NCBI GenBank assembly: GCA_947253305.1
Contig: CAMXYZ010000010.1
Location: 1-22,183 of the forward strand
DNA length: 22,183 nt
Reading direction: 5' to 3'
Origin: an uncultured Helcococcus sp.
GTDB lineage: Bacteria > Bacillota > Clostridia > Tissierellales > Peptoniphilaceae
This document shows, one piece after another, positions 1 through 6,707 of this stretch. How positions within the stretch are numbered: position 1 is the stretch's first letter; each line of letters opens with the position of its first letter. The position numbers were made by a program, and so were the translations under genes. The notes under the pieces were generated by a model. The model was not told where the DNA came from. It did not search any database and saw only the letters and a list, made by a program, of their open reading frames with translations.

Positions 1-47
1 GAGATTGCCTCTTGTCTCGTGGGCTCGGAGATGTGTATAAGAGACAG
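1..47. other. Illumina Nextera adapter contamination (not genomic)
   Basis: Bases 14-47 are the Nextera read-2 transposase adapter, beginning GTCTCGTGGGCTCGG and ending in the Tn5 mosaic end AGATGTGTATAAGAGACAG (29-47). Bases 6-13 (TGCCTCTT) match the i7 index N711 as I remember it, and bases 1-5 (GAGAT) match the end of the P7 flow-cell oligo. The order P7 / index / adapter / mosaic end is exact. Genomic sequence therefore starts at 48, and the window start is very probably a contig end. Read through in frame, the adapter adds the spurious residues MSRGLGDVYKRQ to the next gene. Confidence 0.98.
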
Positions 48-734
48 ATAAAAGAAGGTGGATTCAATTCAATAATAGGACCAAATGGTGCTGGGAAATC
101 AACAACACTCTTAATGATTGGGAGACTTTTATCTATGGATTCAGGTAGAATAACTGTTGGTGGAATGGATGTTAGCAATTGTTCTAGTGAAGAATTGTCT
201 AAAAATCTTTCAATCCTCAGACAAGAAAATAATTTTACTTCTAAAATAACTGTCAAGCAATTAGTCTCATTCGGAAGATATCCCTATACTAAGGGCAGAT
301 TAACGCCTAATGATATGGAAATAATAGATAAATATATAAACTTTTTAGAATTAAAACATTTAGAAAATAGATATCTAGATGAATTATCTGGAGGAGAGAG
401 ACAAAGAGCTTATGTCGCAATGGTTCTTGCACAAGATACTAAATATGTACTTCTAGATGAACCATTAAATAATCTTGATGTAGCAAGATCAGTTTCTATG
501 ATGAGATACTTAAGAAAAGCTTGTGATGAACTAGGAAGAACAATACTTCTTGTTATCCATGATATAAATTTCGCCGCAATGTTTTCCGATAGGATATTTG
601 CAATGAAAAAAGGAAAATTAATATTTGAAGGTAGTGTAGATGAAGTAATGAATACAGAAACATTATCAAATATTTTTGAAACTCAAATAAATGTTATAGA
701 CAGTCCATTTGGTAAAGTAGCTGTATATGATTAA
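48..734 (+). CDS. Iron-siderophore ABC transporter ATP-binding protein (5' truncated)
   Basis: This is the 3' part of an ABC ATPase that powers uptake of ferric siderophores from the cytoplasmic face. The genomic reading frame begins at codon 48 (IKEGG). Visible motifs are Walker A GPNGAGKST (about 79-105), signature LSGGERQR, Walker B YVLLDEP followed by the D-loop NNLD, and the switch histidine in VIHD. The motif NLDVARS and the stretch LVSFGRYPYTKGR are typical of the FepC/FecE/YclP group. From memory the closest described protein is YclP (petrobactin uptake, Bacillus). Roughly the first 25 residues are missing because the contig ends there. The apparent upstream start at base 12 is adapter sequence and should not be used. 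The permease and binding-protein genes would be expected upstream, outside the window. The exact siderophore cannot be read from the sequence. Confidence 0.9.
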   Translation: MKEGGFNSIIGPNGAGKSTTLLMIGRLLSMDSGRITVGGMDVSNCSSEELSKNLSILRQENNFTSKITVKQLVSFGRYPYTKGRLTPNDMEIIDKYINFLELKHLENRYLDELSGGERQRAYVAMVLAQDTKYVLLDEPLNNLDVARSVSMMRYLRKACDELGRTILLVIHDINFAAMFSDRIFAMKKGKLIFEGSVDEVMNTETLSNIFETQINVIDSPFGKVAVYD

Positions 735-739
735 ATCAT

Positions 740-786
740 CCCTGTGAAGATGTTAAATTAACATCTTTAGAGGGTTTTATTTTTTA
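740..786 (+). terminator. Intrinsic terminator after the siderophore ATPase gene
   Basis: The stem has an outer CCCT/AGGG arm (740-743 with 771-774) and an inner AAGATGTT/AACATCTT arm (747-754 with 760-767). A T-rich run (775-785) follows. It starts six bases after the stop codon. Confidence 0.8.
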
Positions 787-840
787 GATTTATTTATGGT
801 ATTAAAAATAATTATCATAAATAAAATGAAAGAGTGTTTT

Positions 841-849
841 TGATATAAT
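841..849 (+). promoter_or_regulatory. Extended -10 promoter for the nucleotidyltransferase gene
   Basis: TGATATAAT is a TGn-TATAAT extended -10 element, 38 bases before the start codon at 887. No good -35 hexamer is visible at the right distance, which is normal for extended -10 promoters. Confidence 0.55.
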
Positions 850-886
850 TATAATAAATTAAAAATTAATTTATTAGGAGAAAAAA

Positions 887-1375
887 ATGAGTTTATATGA
901 TGAATTTAAGATTATTTGTTTTAACTTAAATAAAGAAGGAATTATTCCTACATTAATGGGATCATTAGGATTGGAATATGTGTCAAAAGAAAAATGGAAT
1001 CCATCTGATATTGATATTCATGTACCAGGAGATCCTAGAGGATGGGAAGCTCCCGATGAACTAAGAATTTACGATTGGGATAAAATAATGACTGTCATGG
1101 AAAAATTAGACTATGAACTAATAGATTTACATGAGCACGAATTTAAGAAAGATGGAATTAGTGTAGAATTTGGTACGATTGACTCATTATATGATTTCGC
1201 GGGCATTCTAGAATCTGATATAGAAATTATAGAAAAAGACGGCATAAAATTTAGAGTTCCAAGTCTAGAACAATATTTGAGTATTTATGAATCTTCATCA
1301 AAAGACTCATATAGAAACGACAATAATAACAGTAAAGACTTTTTAAAGATTGATTGGATTAAAAAGAATATATAG
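887..1375 (+). CDS. Predicted nucleotidyltransferase-fold protein
   Basis: A 162-residue cytoplasmic protein with the hallmarks of the DNA polymerase beta-like nucleotidyltransferase fold. These are a GS motif at residues 25-26 (LMGSLGLEY), a paired acidic motif PSDIDIHVPG with D41 and D43, and a third candidate metal ligand E94 in ISVEFG. The DxD pair and third acid would bind Mg2+ and transfer a nucleotide. The acceptor cannot be read from the sequence; small molecules such as drugs, or proteins, are both possible. Close relatives in lactobacilli are, as I recall, sometimes labelled phosphoribosylanthranilate isomerase, which the sequence does not support: there is no TIM-barrel length and no TrpF motif. 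The start is supported by AGGAG at 877-881. The gene stands alone between two terminators. Its C-terminus is rich in Ser/Asn (SSKDSYRNDNNN). Confidence 0.75.
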   Translation: MSLYDEFKIICFNLNKEGIIPTLMGSLGLEYVSKEKWNPSDIDIHVPGDPRGWEAPDELRIYDWDKIMTVMEKLDYELIDLHEHEFKKDGISVEFGTIDSLYDFAGILESDIEIIEKDGIKFRVPSLEQYLSIYESSSKDSYRNDNNNSKDFLKIDWIKKNI

Positions 1376-1423
1376 ATATAAATATTTGAGATATTCTTTA
1401 TAACAAAATATATAATACTTAAT

Positions 1424-1468
1424 AAAATCCTGACTTGTATGATATAGCATCAAATAAGTCAGGATTTT
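1424..1468. terminator. Bidirectional terminator between convergent genes
   Basis: A perfect 13-bp stem, AAAATCCTGACTT (1424-1436) with AAGTCAGGATTTT (1456-1468), has A-runs on the left and T-runs on the right. It serves the nucleotidyltransferase gene on the plus strand and the SDR gene on the minus strand. Confidence 0.88.
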
Positions 1469-1495
1469 GAATTTATTTTCTATCGTTATTTTTGA

Positions 1496-2242
1496 TTATA
1501 CTGTCATTGCACCGTCTACATGAAGAATTTCGCCATTTACATAACTTGCTAAATCACTAGCTAAGAATACGCAAGCTTTTCCGATTTCTTCTGGTTCACC
1601 AATTCTTTGCATTGGTATTGCTGATATAATTGGAGCTATCATTTCTTCTGGTACTTGTCTCATCATATCTGTATTTATAACGCCAGGTGCTACAGCATTT
1701 ACTCTTATACCTTTTGGTCCTAGTTCACGAGCTAGAGAAACAGTTAATCCATTTACACCAAATTTAGAAGCAGGATAAGATACACCAGTAGGTTGACCGT
1801 TTTTACTTACCATAGAACTTGTATTTATAATAACACCTTCATTTTGTTTTTCCATGAATTTGGCAGCTGCTTTACATCCATAGAATACCGAATTAAGGTT
1901 TAGATTAATAACTTTATCGAATTTCTCAACATCAATTGTAGTGGTAGGGGTATCATCACTCATACCAGCATTATTTATTACTACATCTATTCTTCCATAC
2001 TCATCAACTACTTCTTGAATAGTTTTTTCTATATCATAATAGTTTGCTAAATTAGGCCATTTACCAGACACTTTTGCTTCTGGATATTTTTCTTTAATTT
2101 TATCTACAGCCTTATTTACAGAATCTTCTCTTGATCCACATAATATAACTATAGCGCCATGTTTTACAAATTCATTTGCTATAGCAAATCCTATACCTCT
2201 TGTAGACCCAGTAATTAAACTAACTTTATTTTCTAATAACAT
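1496..2242 (-). CDS. SDR-family oxidoreductase, FabG-like
   Basis: A 248-residue classical short-chain dehydrogenase/reductase. The nucleotide-binding motif TGSTRGIG is at residues 11-18 and NNAG is at 90-93. The catalytic residues are N115 or N117 (NLNLN), S143, Y156 and K160 (YPASK). The C-terminal VDGAMTV ends close to the usual VDGG. It resembles 3-oxoacyl-ACP reductases (FabG), but many SDRs of this type act on other keto/hydroxy substrates. It is not in a fatty-acid synthesis operon, so the substrate is open. The chosen start (MLLENK) has GGAGG four bases upstream. A reading frame runs 21 codons further upstream (to 2305), but that extension is not SDR-like and lacks a ribosome site. 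Arg15 after the glycine motif and Ser37-Arg38 after beta-2 suggest NADPH preference (inference). Confidence 0.88.
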   Translation of the reverse strand: MLLENKVSLITGSTRGIGFAIANEFVKHGAIVILCGSREDSVNKAVDKIKEKYPEAKVSGKWPNLANYYDIEKTIQEVVDEYGRIDVVINNAGMSDDTPTTTIDVEKFDKVINLNLNSVFYGCKAAAKFMEKQNEGVIINTSSMVSKNGQPTGVSYPASKFGVNGLTVSLARELGPKGIRVNAVAPGVINTDMMRQVPEEMIAPIISAIPMQRIGEPEEIGKACVFLASDLASYVNGEILHVDGAMTV

Positions 2243-2479
2243 AATGCCTCCTATATTTATTATTGTAGTTAAAAAGGATGTCTTAAATATATTAATTAAA
2301 TACATGAAAAGGTTATCCTAAATATATCTTATCATATAAAAATATTAATTAAAAATAAATATATATTTAACAGTGAAACTAATTAATTTATTTCTAAATT
2401 CGAACTTATTATTTAAGAATTTTACTCGATTATCTAACAAATTTTTCTGATAATAAAAAATTTAAGAAAAAATATTTTT
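2243..2479. other. AT-rich intergenic region between divergent genes
   Basis: Together with 2480-2624 this is a 382-base gap between the SDR gene (minus) and vex1 (plus). No coding region is visible and all frames are rich in stops. It should hold the SDR promoter on the minus strand, but I could not pick a convincing -35/-10 pair. A hairpin-like AAATTTTT/AAAAAATTT pair near 2439-2463 is AT-only and of doubtful meaning. Confidence 0.6.
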
Positions 2480-2509
2480 ATTTCATAAACATTTCATAAA
2501 TGCTATGTA
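2480..2509 (+). promoter_or_regulatory. Probable vex promoter with 11-bp direct-repeat operator
   Basis: Two near-identical tandem 11-mers, ATTTCATAAAC (2480-2490) and ATTTCATAAAT (2491-2501), are followed directly by TGCTATGTA, a TGn extended -10 candidate with TATGTA at 2504-2509. The repeats occupy the place of a -35 box. Tandem 11-bp half-sites spanning -35 are the classic arrangement for OmpR/PhoB-class response regulators, and the VncR encoded at 6054 is one. The start site would lie about 110 bases before vex1. Confidence 0.5.
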
Positions 2510-2624
2510 ATATATTATTGTAATCGGTTATGAACTATAATAGTTTAATAAATGTGTATTATAGAGATATGTAAAGATTGGTTAATTAATACACAAATCA
2601 AAATGATGGGAAGGAGACATAAAA

Positions 2625-3902
2625 GTGATAAAAAATGCAATAGCATATATTACAAGAAAGAGAAATAGAACATTAATAATTTTTATCATATTAACGATTG
2701 TTCTTTCTTGCTTGTATTCTTGTTTAACAGTAATGAAATCAAGCAAAGAAATAGAAAAAAAATTATACGAAAGTTCTAACTCTTCAATATCAATAACAAA
2801 AAAAGATGGGGGATATTTTAATCTTAATCAATTTAAGGATATTGAAAAGATAAAAGAAATTGAAGAAAAAATAATTCAATATGATGGTTTAGCAAGACCT
2901 AAAGATGCTAAAGTGGTTACTGGTGAGCAAAGAATAAATAGAGAAGATCTATCAGATGAATACAGTAATGTTCTTTCACTTGAAGCTACAAATAATACCA
3001 AAAGAAATCTTTTATTTAGCAGTGGAGTTTTTACTATTAAAGAAGGTAAAAATATAGAAGAAAATGATAAAAATTCAATTCTTGTTCATGAAGAATTTGC
3101 TAAGCAAAATAATTTAAAGTTAGGTGACGAAGTTGATCTTGAATTGCTAGACATGGAAAATAATGGACAAGTTAAAAATCATAAATTCAGGATTATTGGA
3201 ATTTTTTCTGGTAAAAAACAAGAAACTTATACAGGATTATCTTCTGACTTTAGTGAAAATATGGTATTTGTCGATTATTCAACTAGTCAAGAAATATTAA
3301 ATAACAAAGAAAATAATCAAATTGCAAATAAAATCTTGATGTACTCTAATAGTGCAGAGTCCACAGATGTAGCACTAAATAAATTAAAAGAACTTAAAAT
3401 TGATGAGTCAGAGTATTTTGTAGAAAAAGATTCTAATGCTTTTGAAGAATCATTAGAATCTGTGAGTGGTGTTAAGCATATAATAAAGATAATGACTTAC
3501 TCAATTATGTTAGGCGGAATTATAGTTCTTTCACTAATTCTAATTCTATGGTTAAGGGAAAGAATTTATGAAATAGGAATCTTGTTATCAATTGGTACAT
3601 CTAAAATACAAATTATAATGCAATTTATATTTGAGTTAGTATTTATATCTATTCCAAGTATAATAGCATCACTGTTTTTAGGAAATGTGTTGTTAAAAGT
3701 AATTGTCGAAGGATTTATTAATTCAGATGAATCAATGATATCTGGTGGAAGTTTAATAAATAATACTGATAATATTTTAAATATAAAAACTCTAGGACAA
3801 AGTTATTTAATATTAATAAGTATTATTATTTTATCAGTTGTATTTGCTTCTTCATTAATACTAATTAAGAAGCCAAAAGAAATATTATCAAAAATAAGTT
3901 AG
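2625..3902 (+). CDS. vex1: ABC transporter permease Vex1 (FtsX/MacB type)
   Basis: A 425-residue membrane permease with the FtsX layout: TM1 at about 16-37, a large extracytoplasmic domain (about 38-285), then TM2 (about 290-312), TM3 (about 330-355) and TM4 (about 388-412). The cytoplasmic loop RERIYEIGILLSIGTS after TM2 is the usual FtsX coupling segment. It starts at GTG 2625 with AAGGAG at 2611-2616. Its N-terminus (MIKNAIAYITRKR) is paralogous to the second permease at 4568 (MIKNAFAYVTRKS), so the transporter is probably an asymmetric pair with a shared ATPase. Gene order permease-ATPase-permease-regulator-kinase and the sequence style match the vex123-vncRS locus of Streptococcus pneumoniae. 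The transported substrate is not established by sequence; small peptides have been proposed for the pneumococcal system. Confidence 0.88.
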   Translation: MIKNAIAYITRKRNRTLIIFIILTIVLSCLYSCLTVMKSSKEIEKKLYESSNSSISITKKDGGYFNLNQFKDIEKIKEIEEKIIQYDGLARPKDAKVVTGEQRINREDLSDEYSNVLSLEATNNTKRNLLFSSGVFTIKEGKNIEENDKNSILVHEEFAKQNNLKLGDEVDLELLDMENNGQVKNHKFRIIGIFSGKKQETYTGLSSDFSENMVFVDYSTSQEILNNKENNQIANKILMYSNSAESTDVALNKLKELKIDESEYFVEKDSNAFEESLESVSGVKHIIKIMTYSIMLGGIIVLSLILILWLRERIYEIGILLSIGTSKIQIIMQFIFELVFISIPSIIASLFLGNVLLKVIVEGFINSDESMISGGSLINNTDNILNIKTLGQSYLILISIIILSVVFASSLILIKKPKEILSKIS

Positions 3903-3911
3903 GAGAAAATA

Positions 3912-4568
3912 ATGGATATATTAGAAATAAAAAATGTAACATATAGTTATGAAAGCTCTAAAGAGAAAGTGTTATCAGGAGTAAATCAAAAATTCGAATT
4001 AGGTAAGTTTTATGCAATAGTAGGAAAGTCTGGAACAGGAAAGTCTACATTACTTTCATTACTTGCTGGACTTGATAAACCTAAAGCAGGAAAAATATTA
4101 TTTAAGAATGAAGATATAGAAAAGAAGGGATATAGTAATCATAGAAAAAACAATATATCTTTAGTATTTCAAAACTATAACTTAATTGATTATTTATCAC
4201 CACTTGAAAATATTAGATTAGTTAATAAGTCAGCAGATGAAAGTATATTATATGAACTTGGCTTAGATCAAAAACAAACAAAAAGAAATGTTATGAAATT
4301 ATCTGGTGGACAACAACAAAGGGTTGCTATAGCTAGAGCTCTGGTATCAGATGCCCCAATAATATTAGCAGATGAGCCTACAGGTAATCTAGACAGCGTT
4401 ACTGCTGGAGAAATAATAGACATATTAAAAACATTAGCTAAAGATAGAAATAAATGTGTAATAGTTGTAACACATAGTAAAGAAGTAGCAGAAGCTGCTG
4501 ATATAATTTTAGAATTAAAAAATAAGCAGTTGAAGAAAGTAAACAAAATGAATTTGGAGGTTGAATAA
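3912..4568 (+). CDS. vex2: ABC transporter ATP-binding protein Vex2
   Basis: A 218-residue ATPase of the MacB/LolD type that drives the two flanking FtsX permeases. Walker A GKSGTGKST is at 38-46, the Q-loop Gln87 in VFQNYNL, signature LSGGQQQR at 130-137, Walker B ILADEPTGNLD at 151-161 and the switch His188 in VVTHS. The full-length family organisation is intact with no missing catalytic residue. It starts ten bases after vex1, with TAGGAG just upstream. Its TAA stop shares one base with the vex3 start (TAATG), which implies translational coupling. The MacB-like class works by mechanotransmission and usually exports peptides, antibiotics or lipoproteins, or confers resistance. Which of these applies here is not shown by the sequence. 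Confidence 0.92.
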   Translation: MDILEIKNVTYSYESSKEKVLSGVNQKFELGKFYAIVGKSGTGKSTLLSLLAGLDKPKAGKILFKNEDIEKKGYSNHRKNNISLVFQNYNLIDYLSPLENIRLVNKSADESILYELGLDQKQTKRNVMKLSGGQQQRVAIARALVSDAPIILADEPTGNLDSVTAGEIIDILKTLAKDRNKCVIVVTHSKEVAEAADIILELKNKQLKKVNKMNLEVE

Positions 4569-5944
4569 TGATAAAAAATGCATTTGCTTATGTTACAAGA
4601 AAAAGCTTAAAGTCATTAATTATAATATTAGTTATTTTAGCTATGTCAACTCTAAGTCTCATTAGTTTATCTATTAAAGATGCTACAGATAGAGCTTCAA
4701 AAGAAACATTTGCCAATATTACAAATAGTTTTTCTATGGAGATAAATAGACAAGTAAATCCAGGGACACCAAGAGGTGGTGGAAATGTAAAAGGTGAAGA
4801 TATCAAAAAAATCTCTGAAACCGAGAGTATTGATTCTTATGTGAAAAGAATTAATAGTGTTGCAGATTTAGTTGATCATGATATTATAGAAACTCAAGAA
4901 ACACTTGCAAATCAATCACCAGAGAGAGCTAAGAATTTCAAAAGAACAGTTATGTTAACTGGTGTAAATGACTCATCCAAAGAAACAAAATTTGTATCAG
5001 AAGCATATAAATTAGTTGAGGGTAAGCATTTAGAAAATGATGATAAAAATAAAATCTTGATGCATAAAGATTTAGCTGCTAAAAACAATCTAAAAGTTGG
5101 CGACAAGATTAAATTAAAATCTAATTTATTTGATGCTGACAATGAAAAAGGTGCAGATGAAACAGTAGAAGTAGAAATTAAAGGTCTATTTGATGGACAT
5201 AATAGTGGTGGAGTAAGTGCAGCACAGGAACTTTATGAAAACACATTAATTACAGATGTTCATACAGCAGCTAAAGTATATGGTAATACAGAAGATACAG
5301 CCGTATATCAAGATGCAACATTCTTCGTGAAAGGTGATAAAAATCTTGATAGTGTAATAAAAGATCTTGGGAAATTAGATATTAATTGGAGAGAATACAA
5401 TTTAATTAAGAGTACATCAAACTATCCAGCATTACAACAATCTATATCAGGTATATACTCAATATCTAATAAATTATTTGCAGGATCATTAATATTTGCA
5501 GGAGTTGTAGTTTCATTATTACTATTCTTATGGATGAATGCTAGAAAGAAAGAGATAGCAGTATTATTATCACTAGGTATATCAAAGCTAGAAATTTTTG
5601 GTCAATTTGTAATTGAAATGGTATTTATAGCCATCCCAGCATTTGTTGGTTCATATTTCTTAGCAGGATATACAGCTGACAAACTTGGAAATAATATATT
5701 AAATAAGGTTACTGGTGATATAACTAAACAGATAGCTAAACAATCTGCTTCAAGCCAATTAGGTGGTGGTGCAGAAGCTGAAGGATTCAACAAGACATTA
5801 TCAAGCCTAGATATAAATGTATTACCTAAATTCATAATTTATGTAATTATATTTATGAGCTTAGTACTTCTTATATCATTGATTATTTCATCTTTAAATA
5901 TATTAAGAAAGAATCCAAAAGAATTACTAATTGACAATAATTAA
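4568..5944 (+). CDS. vex3: ABC transporter permease Vex3 (FtsX/MacB type)
   Basis: A 458-residue FtsX permease: TM1 at about 16-36, an extracytoplasmic domain of about 265 residues, then TM2 (about 304-327), TM3 (about 342-368) and TM4 (about 425-447). The loop ARKKEIAVLLSLGISKLEI follows TM2. Signature stretches such as FSMEINRQVNPGTPRGGGN and GLFDGHNSGG agree closely with pneumococcal Vex3 as I remember it, as does a glycine-rich GGGAEAEGF before the last TM. This was the strongest basis for naming the locus. GGAGG (4556-4560) lies seven bases before the ATG, and the gene overlaps vex2 by one base. A strong terminator follows the stop, so vex1-3 form one transcription unit separate from vncRS. 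Identity to the streptococcal protein looks high for organisms in different orders, which suggests horizontal spread (inference). Confidence 0.92.
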   Translation: MIKNAFAYVTRKSLKSLIIILVILAMSTLSLISLSIKDATDRASKETFANITNSFSMEINRQVNPGTPRGGGNVKGEDIKKISETESIDSYVKRINSVADLVDHDIIETQETLANQSPERAKNFKRTVMLTGVNDSSKETKFVSEAYKLVEGKHLENDDKNKILMHKDLAAKNNLKVGDKIKLKSNLFDADNEKGADETVEVEIKGLFDGHNSGGVSAAQELYENTLITDVHTAAKVYGNTEDTAVYQDATFFVKGDKNLDSVIKDLGKLDINWREYNLIKSTSNYPALQQSISGIYSISNKLFAGSLIFAGVVVSLLLFLWMNARKKEIAVLLSLGISKLEIFGQFVIEMVFIAIPAFVGSYFLAGYTADKLGNNILNKVTGDITKQIAKQSASSQLGGGAEAEGFNKTLSSLDINVLPKFIIYVIIFMSLVLLISLIISSLNILRKNPKELLIDNN

Positions 5945-5947
5945 AAT

Positions 5948-5976
5948 TTTCGGTGCTTTTTGCACCGAAAGTTTTT
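5948..5976 (+). terminator. Intrinsic terminator after vex3
   Basis: TTTCGGTGC (5948-5956), a T5 loop, GCACCGAAA (5962-5970), then GTTTTT. It is a textbook terminator and separates the transporter genes from the regulatory genes. Confidence 0.92.
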
Positions 5977-6012
5977 AAATTTAAATAATAAAATTATCCT
6001 TAATTAAGTAAG

Positions 6013-6029
6013 ATGCTATATAATATAAT
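6013..6029 (+). promoter_or_regulatory. Probable promoter of vncRS
   Basis: ATGCTATATAATATAAT contains overlapping -10 candidates (TATAAT at 6019-6024 and 6024-6029) with a TGC extension. No clear -35 is seen. The core ATGCTATATAATATA differs at one base in fifteen from the vex1 promoter core at 2500-2514. The 11-bp repeats found at the vex promoter are absent here. Confidence 0.45.
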
Positions 6030-6053
6030 TATATAGGATAAGTGGAGGTATCA

Positions 6054-6707
6054 ATGAAAATATTAACAGTTGAAGATGATGATATGATAAGAGAGGGTAT
6101 AAGCGAATATCTTTCAGAGTTTGGATACACTGTTATTCAAGCTAAAGATGGGAGAGAAGCCCTATTAAAATTTAATAATGATATAAATCTAGTAATATTA
6201 GACATTCAGATACCTTTTATAAATGGTTTGGAAGTGTTGAAAGAGATTAGAGAAAAAAGTAATCTACCAATTTTGATGCTGACTGCATTCAGCGATGAAG
6301 AATATAAAATTGATGCATTTACTAATTTGGTGGACGGGTATATGGAAAAACCATTTTCATTACCAGTTTTAAAGGCTAGGGTAGATTCTTTAATTAAGAA
6401 AAACTATGGACATATAGACAGATTTGAATACAAAGATCTATCTGTTAATTTTAATAGCTACACAGCGAAAATAAATGATGAAGATATAGATGTAAATGCA
6501 AAAGAATTAGAAATATTAAAATGTTTATTAGATAATGAGGGACAAGTATTAACCAGAATGCAGATAATTGATTATGTATGGAAAGATAGTGAAGAAGTTC
6601 CTTATGATCGTGTAATAGATGTATATATAAAGGAACTTAGAAAAAAATTAAAATTAGACTGTATAACTACAATAAGAAATGTAGGATATAAATTGGAGAG
6701 AAAATGA
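6054..6707 (+). CDS. vncR: Response regulator VncR (OmpR family)
   Basis: A 217-residue DNA-binding response regulator. The receiver domain (about 1-115) has the acidic pocket D8-D10, phosphoacceptor D50 (LVILDIQIP), T77 and K99 (MEKPF). The OmpR-type winged helix is at about 125-217, with recognition-helix region VIDVYIKELRKKL. The loop before the lysine reads LVDGY rather than the common GADDY. I chose ATG 6054 over an in-frame GTG at 6042 because GGAGG (6044-6048) is five bases before it and the receiver begins directly at MKILTVEDD. It overlaps the kinase gene by four bases (ATGA). By analogy it controls vex123, and the 11-bp direct repeats at 2480-2501 are the best candidate site. Confidence 0.93.
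   Translation: MKILTVEDDDMIREGISEYLSEFGYTVIQAKDGREALLKFNNDINLVILDIQIPFINGLEVLKEIREKSNLPILMLTAFSDEEYKIDAFTNLVDGYMEKPFSLPVLKARVDSLIKKNYGHIDRFEYKDLSVNFNSYTAKINDEDIDVNAKELEILKCLLDNEGQVLTRMQIIDYVWKDSEEVPYDRVIDVYIKELRKKLKLDCITTIRNVGYKLERK

Noticed and set aside
803..817. Possible Fur box (TAAAAAT-A-ATTATCA), 12 of 14 matches to the 7-1-7 consensus, between the siderophore ATPase and the nucleotidyltransferase gene.
   Set aside because: In DNA this AT-rich such matches arise easily. The site is downstream of the iron gene and not placed on the clear -10 of the next gene.
2530..2574. A 14-codon ORF (MNYNSLINVYYRDM) upstream of vex1, considered as a counterpart of the pneumococcal Pep27 peptide.
   Set aside because: It has no ribosome binding site and no resemblance to Pep27, and its length is expected by chance.
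4268..5835. Several minus-strand open frames inside vex2 and vex3.
   Set aside because: They are shadows of well-supported plus-strand genes, lack ribosome sites and have no recognisable protein features.
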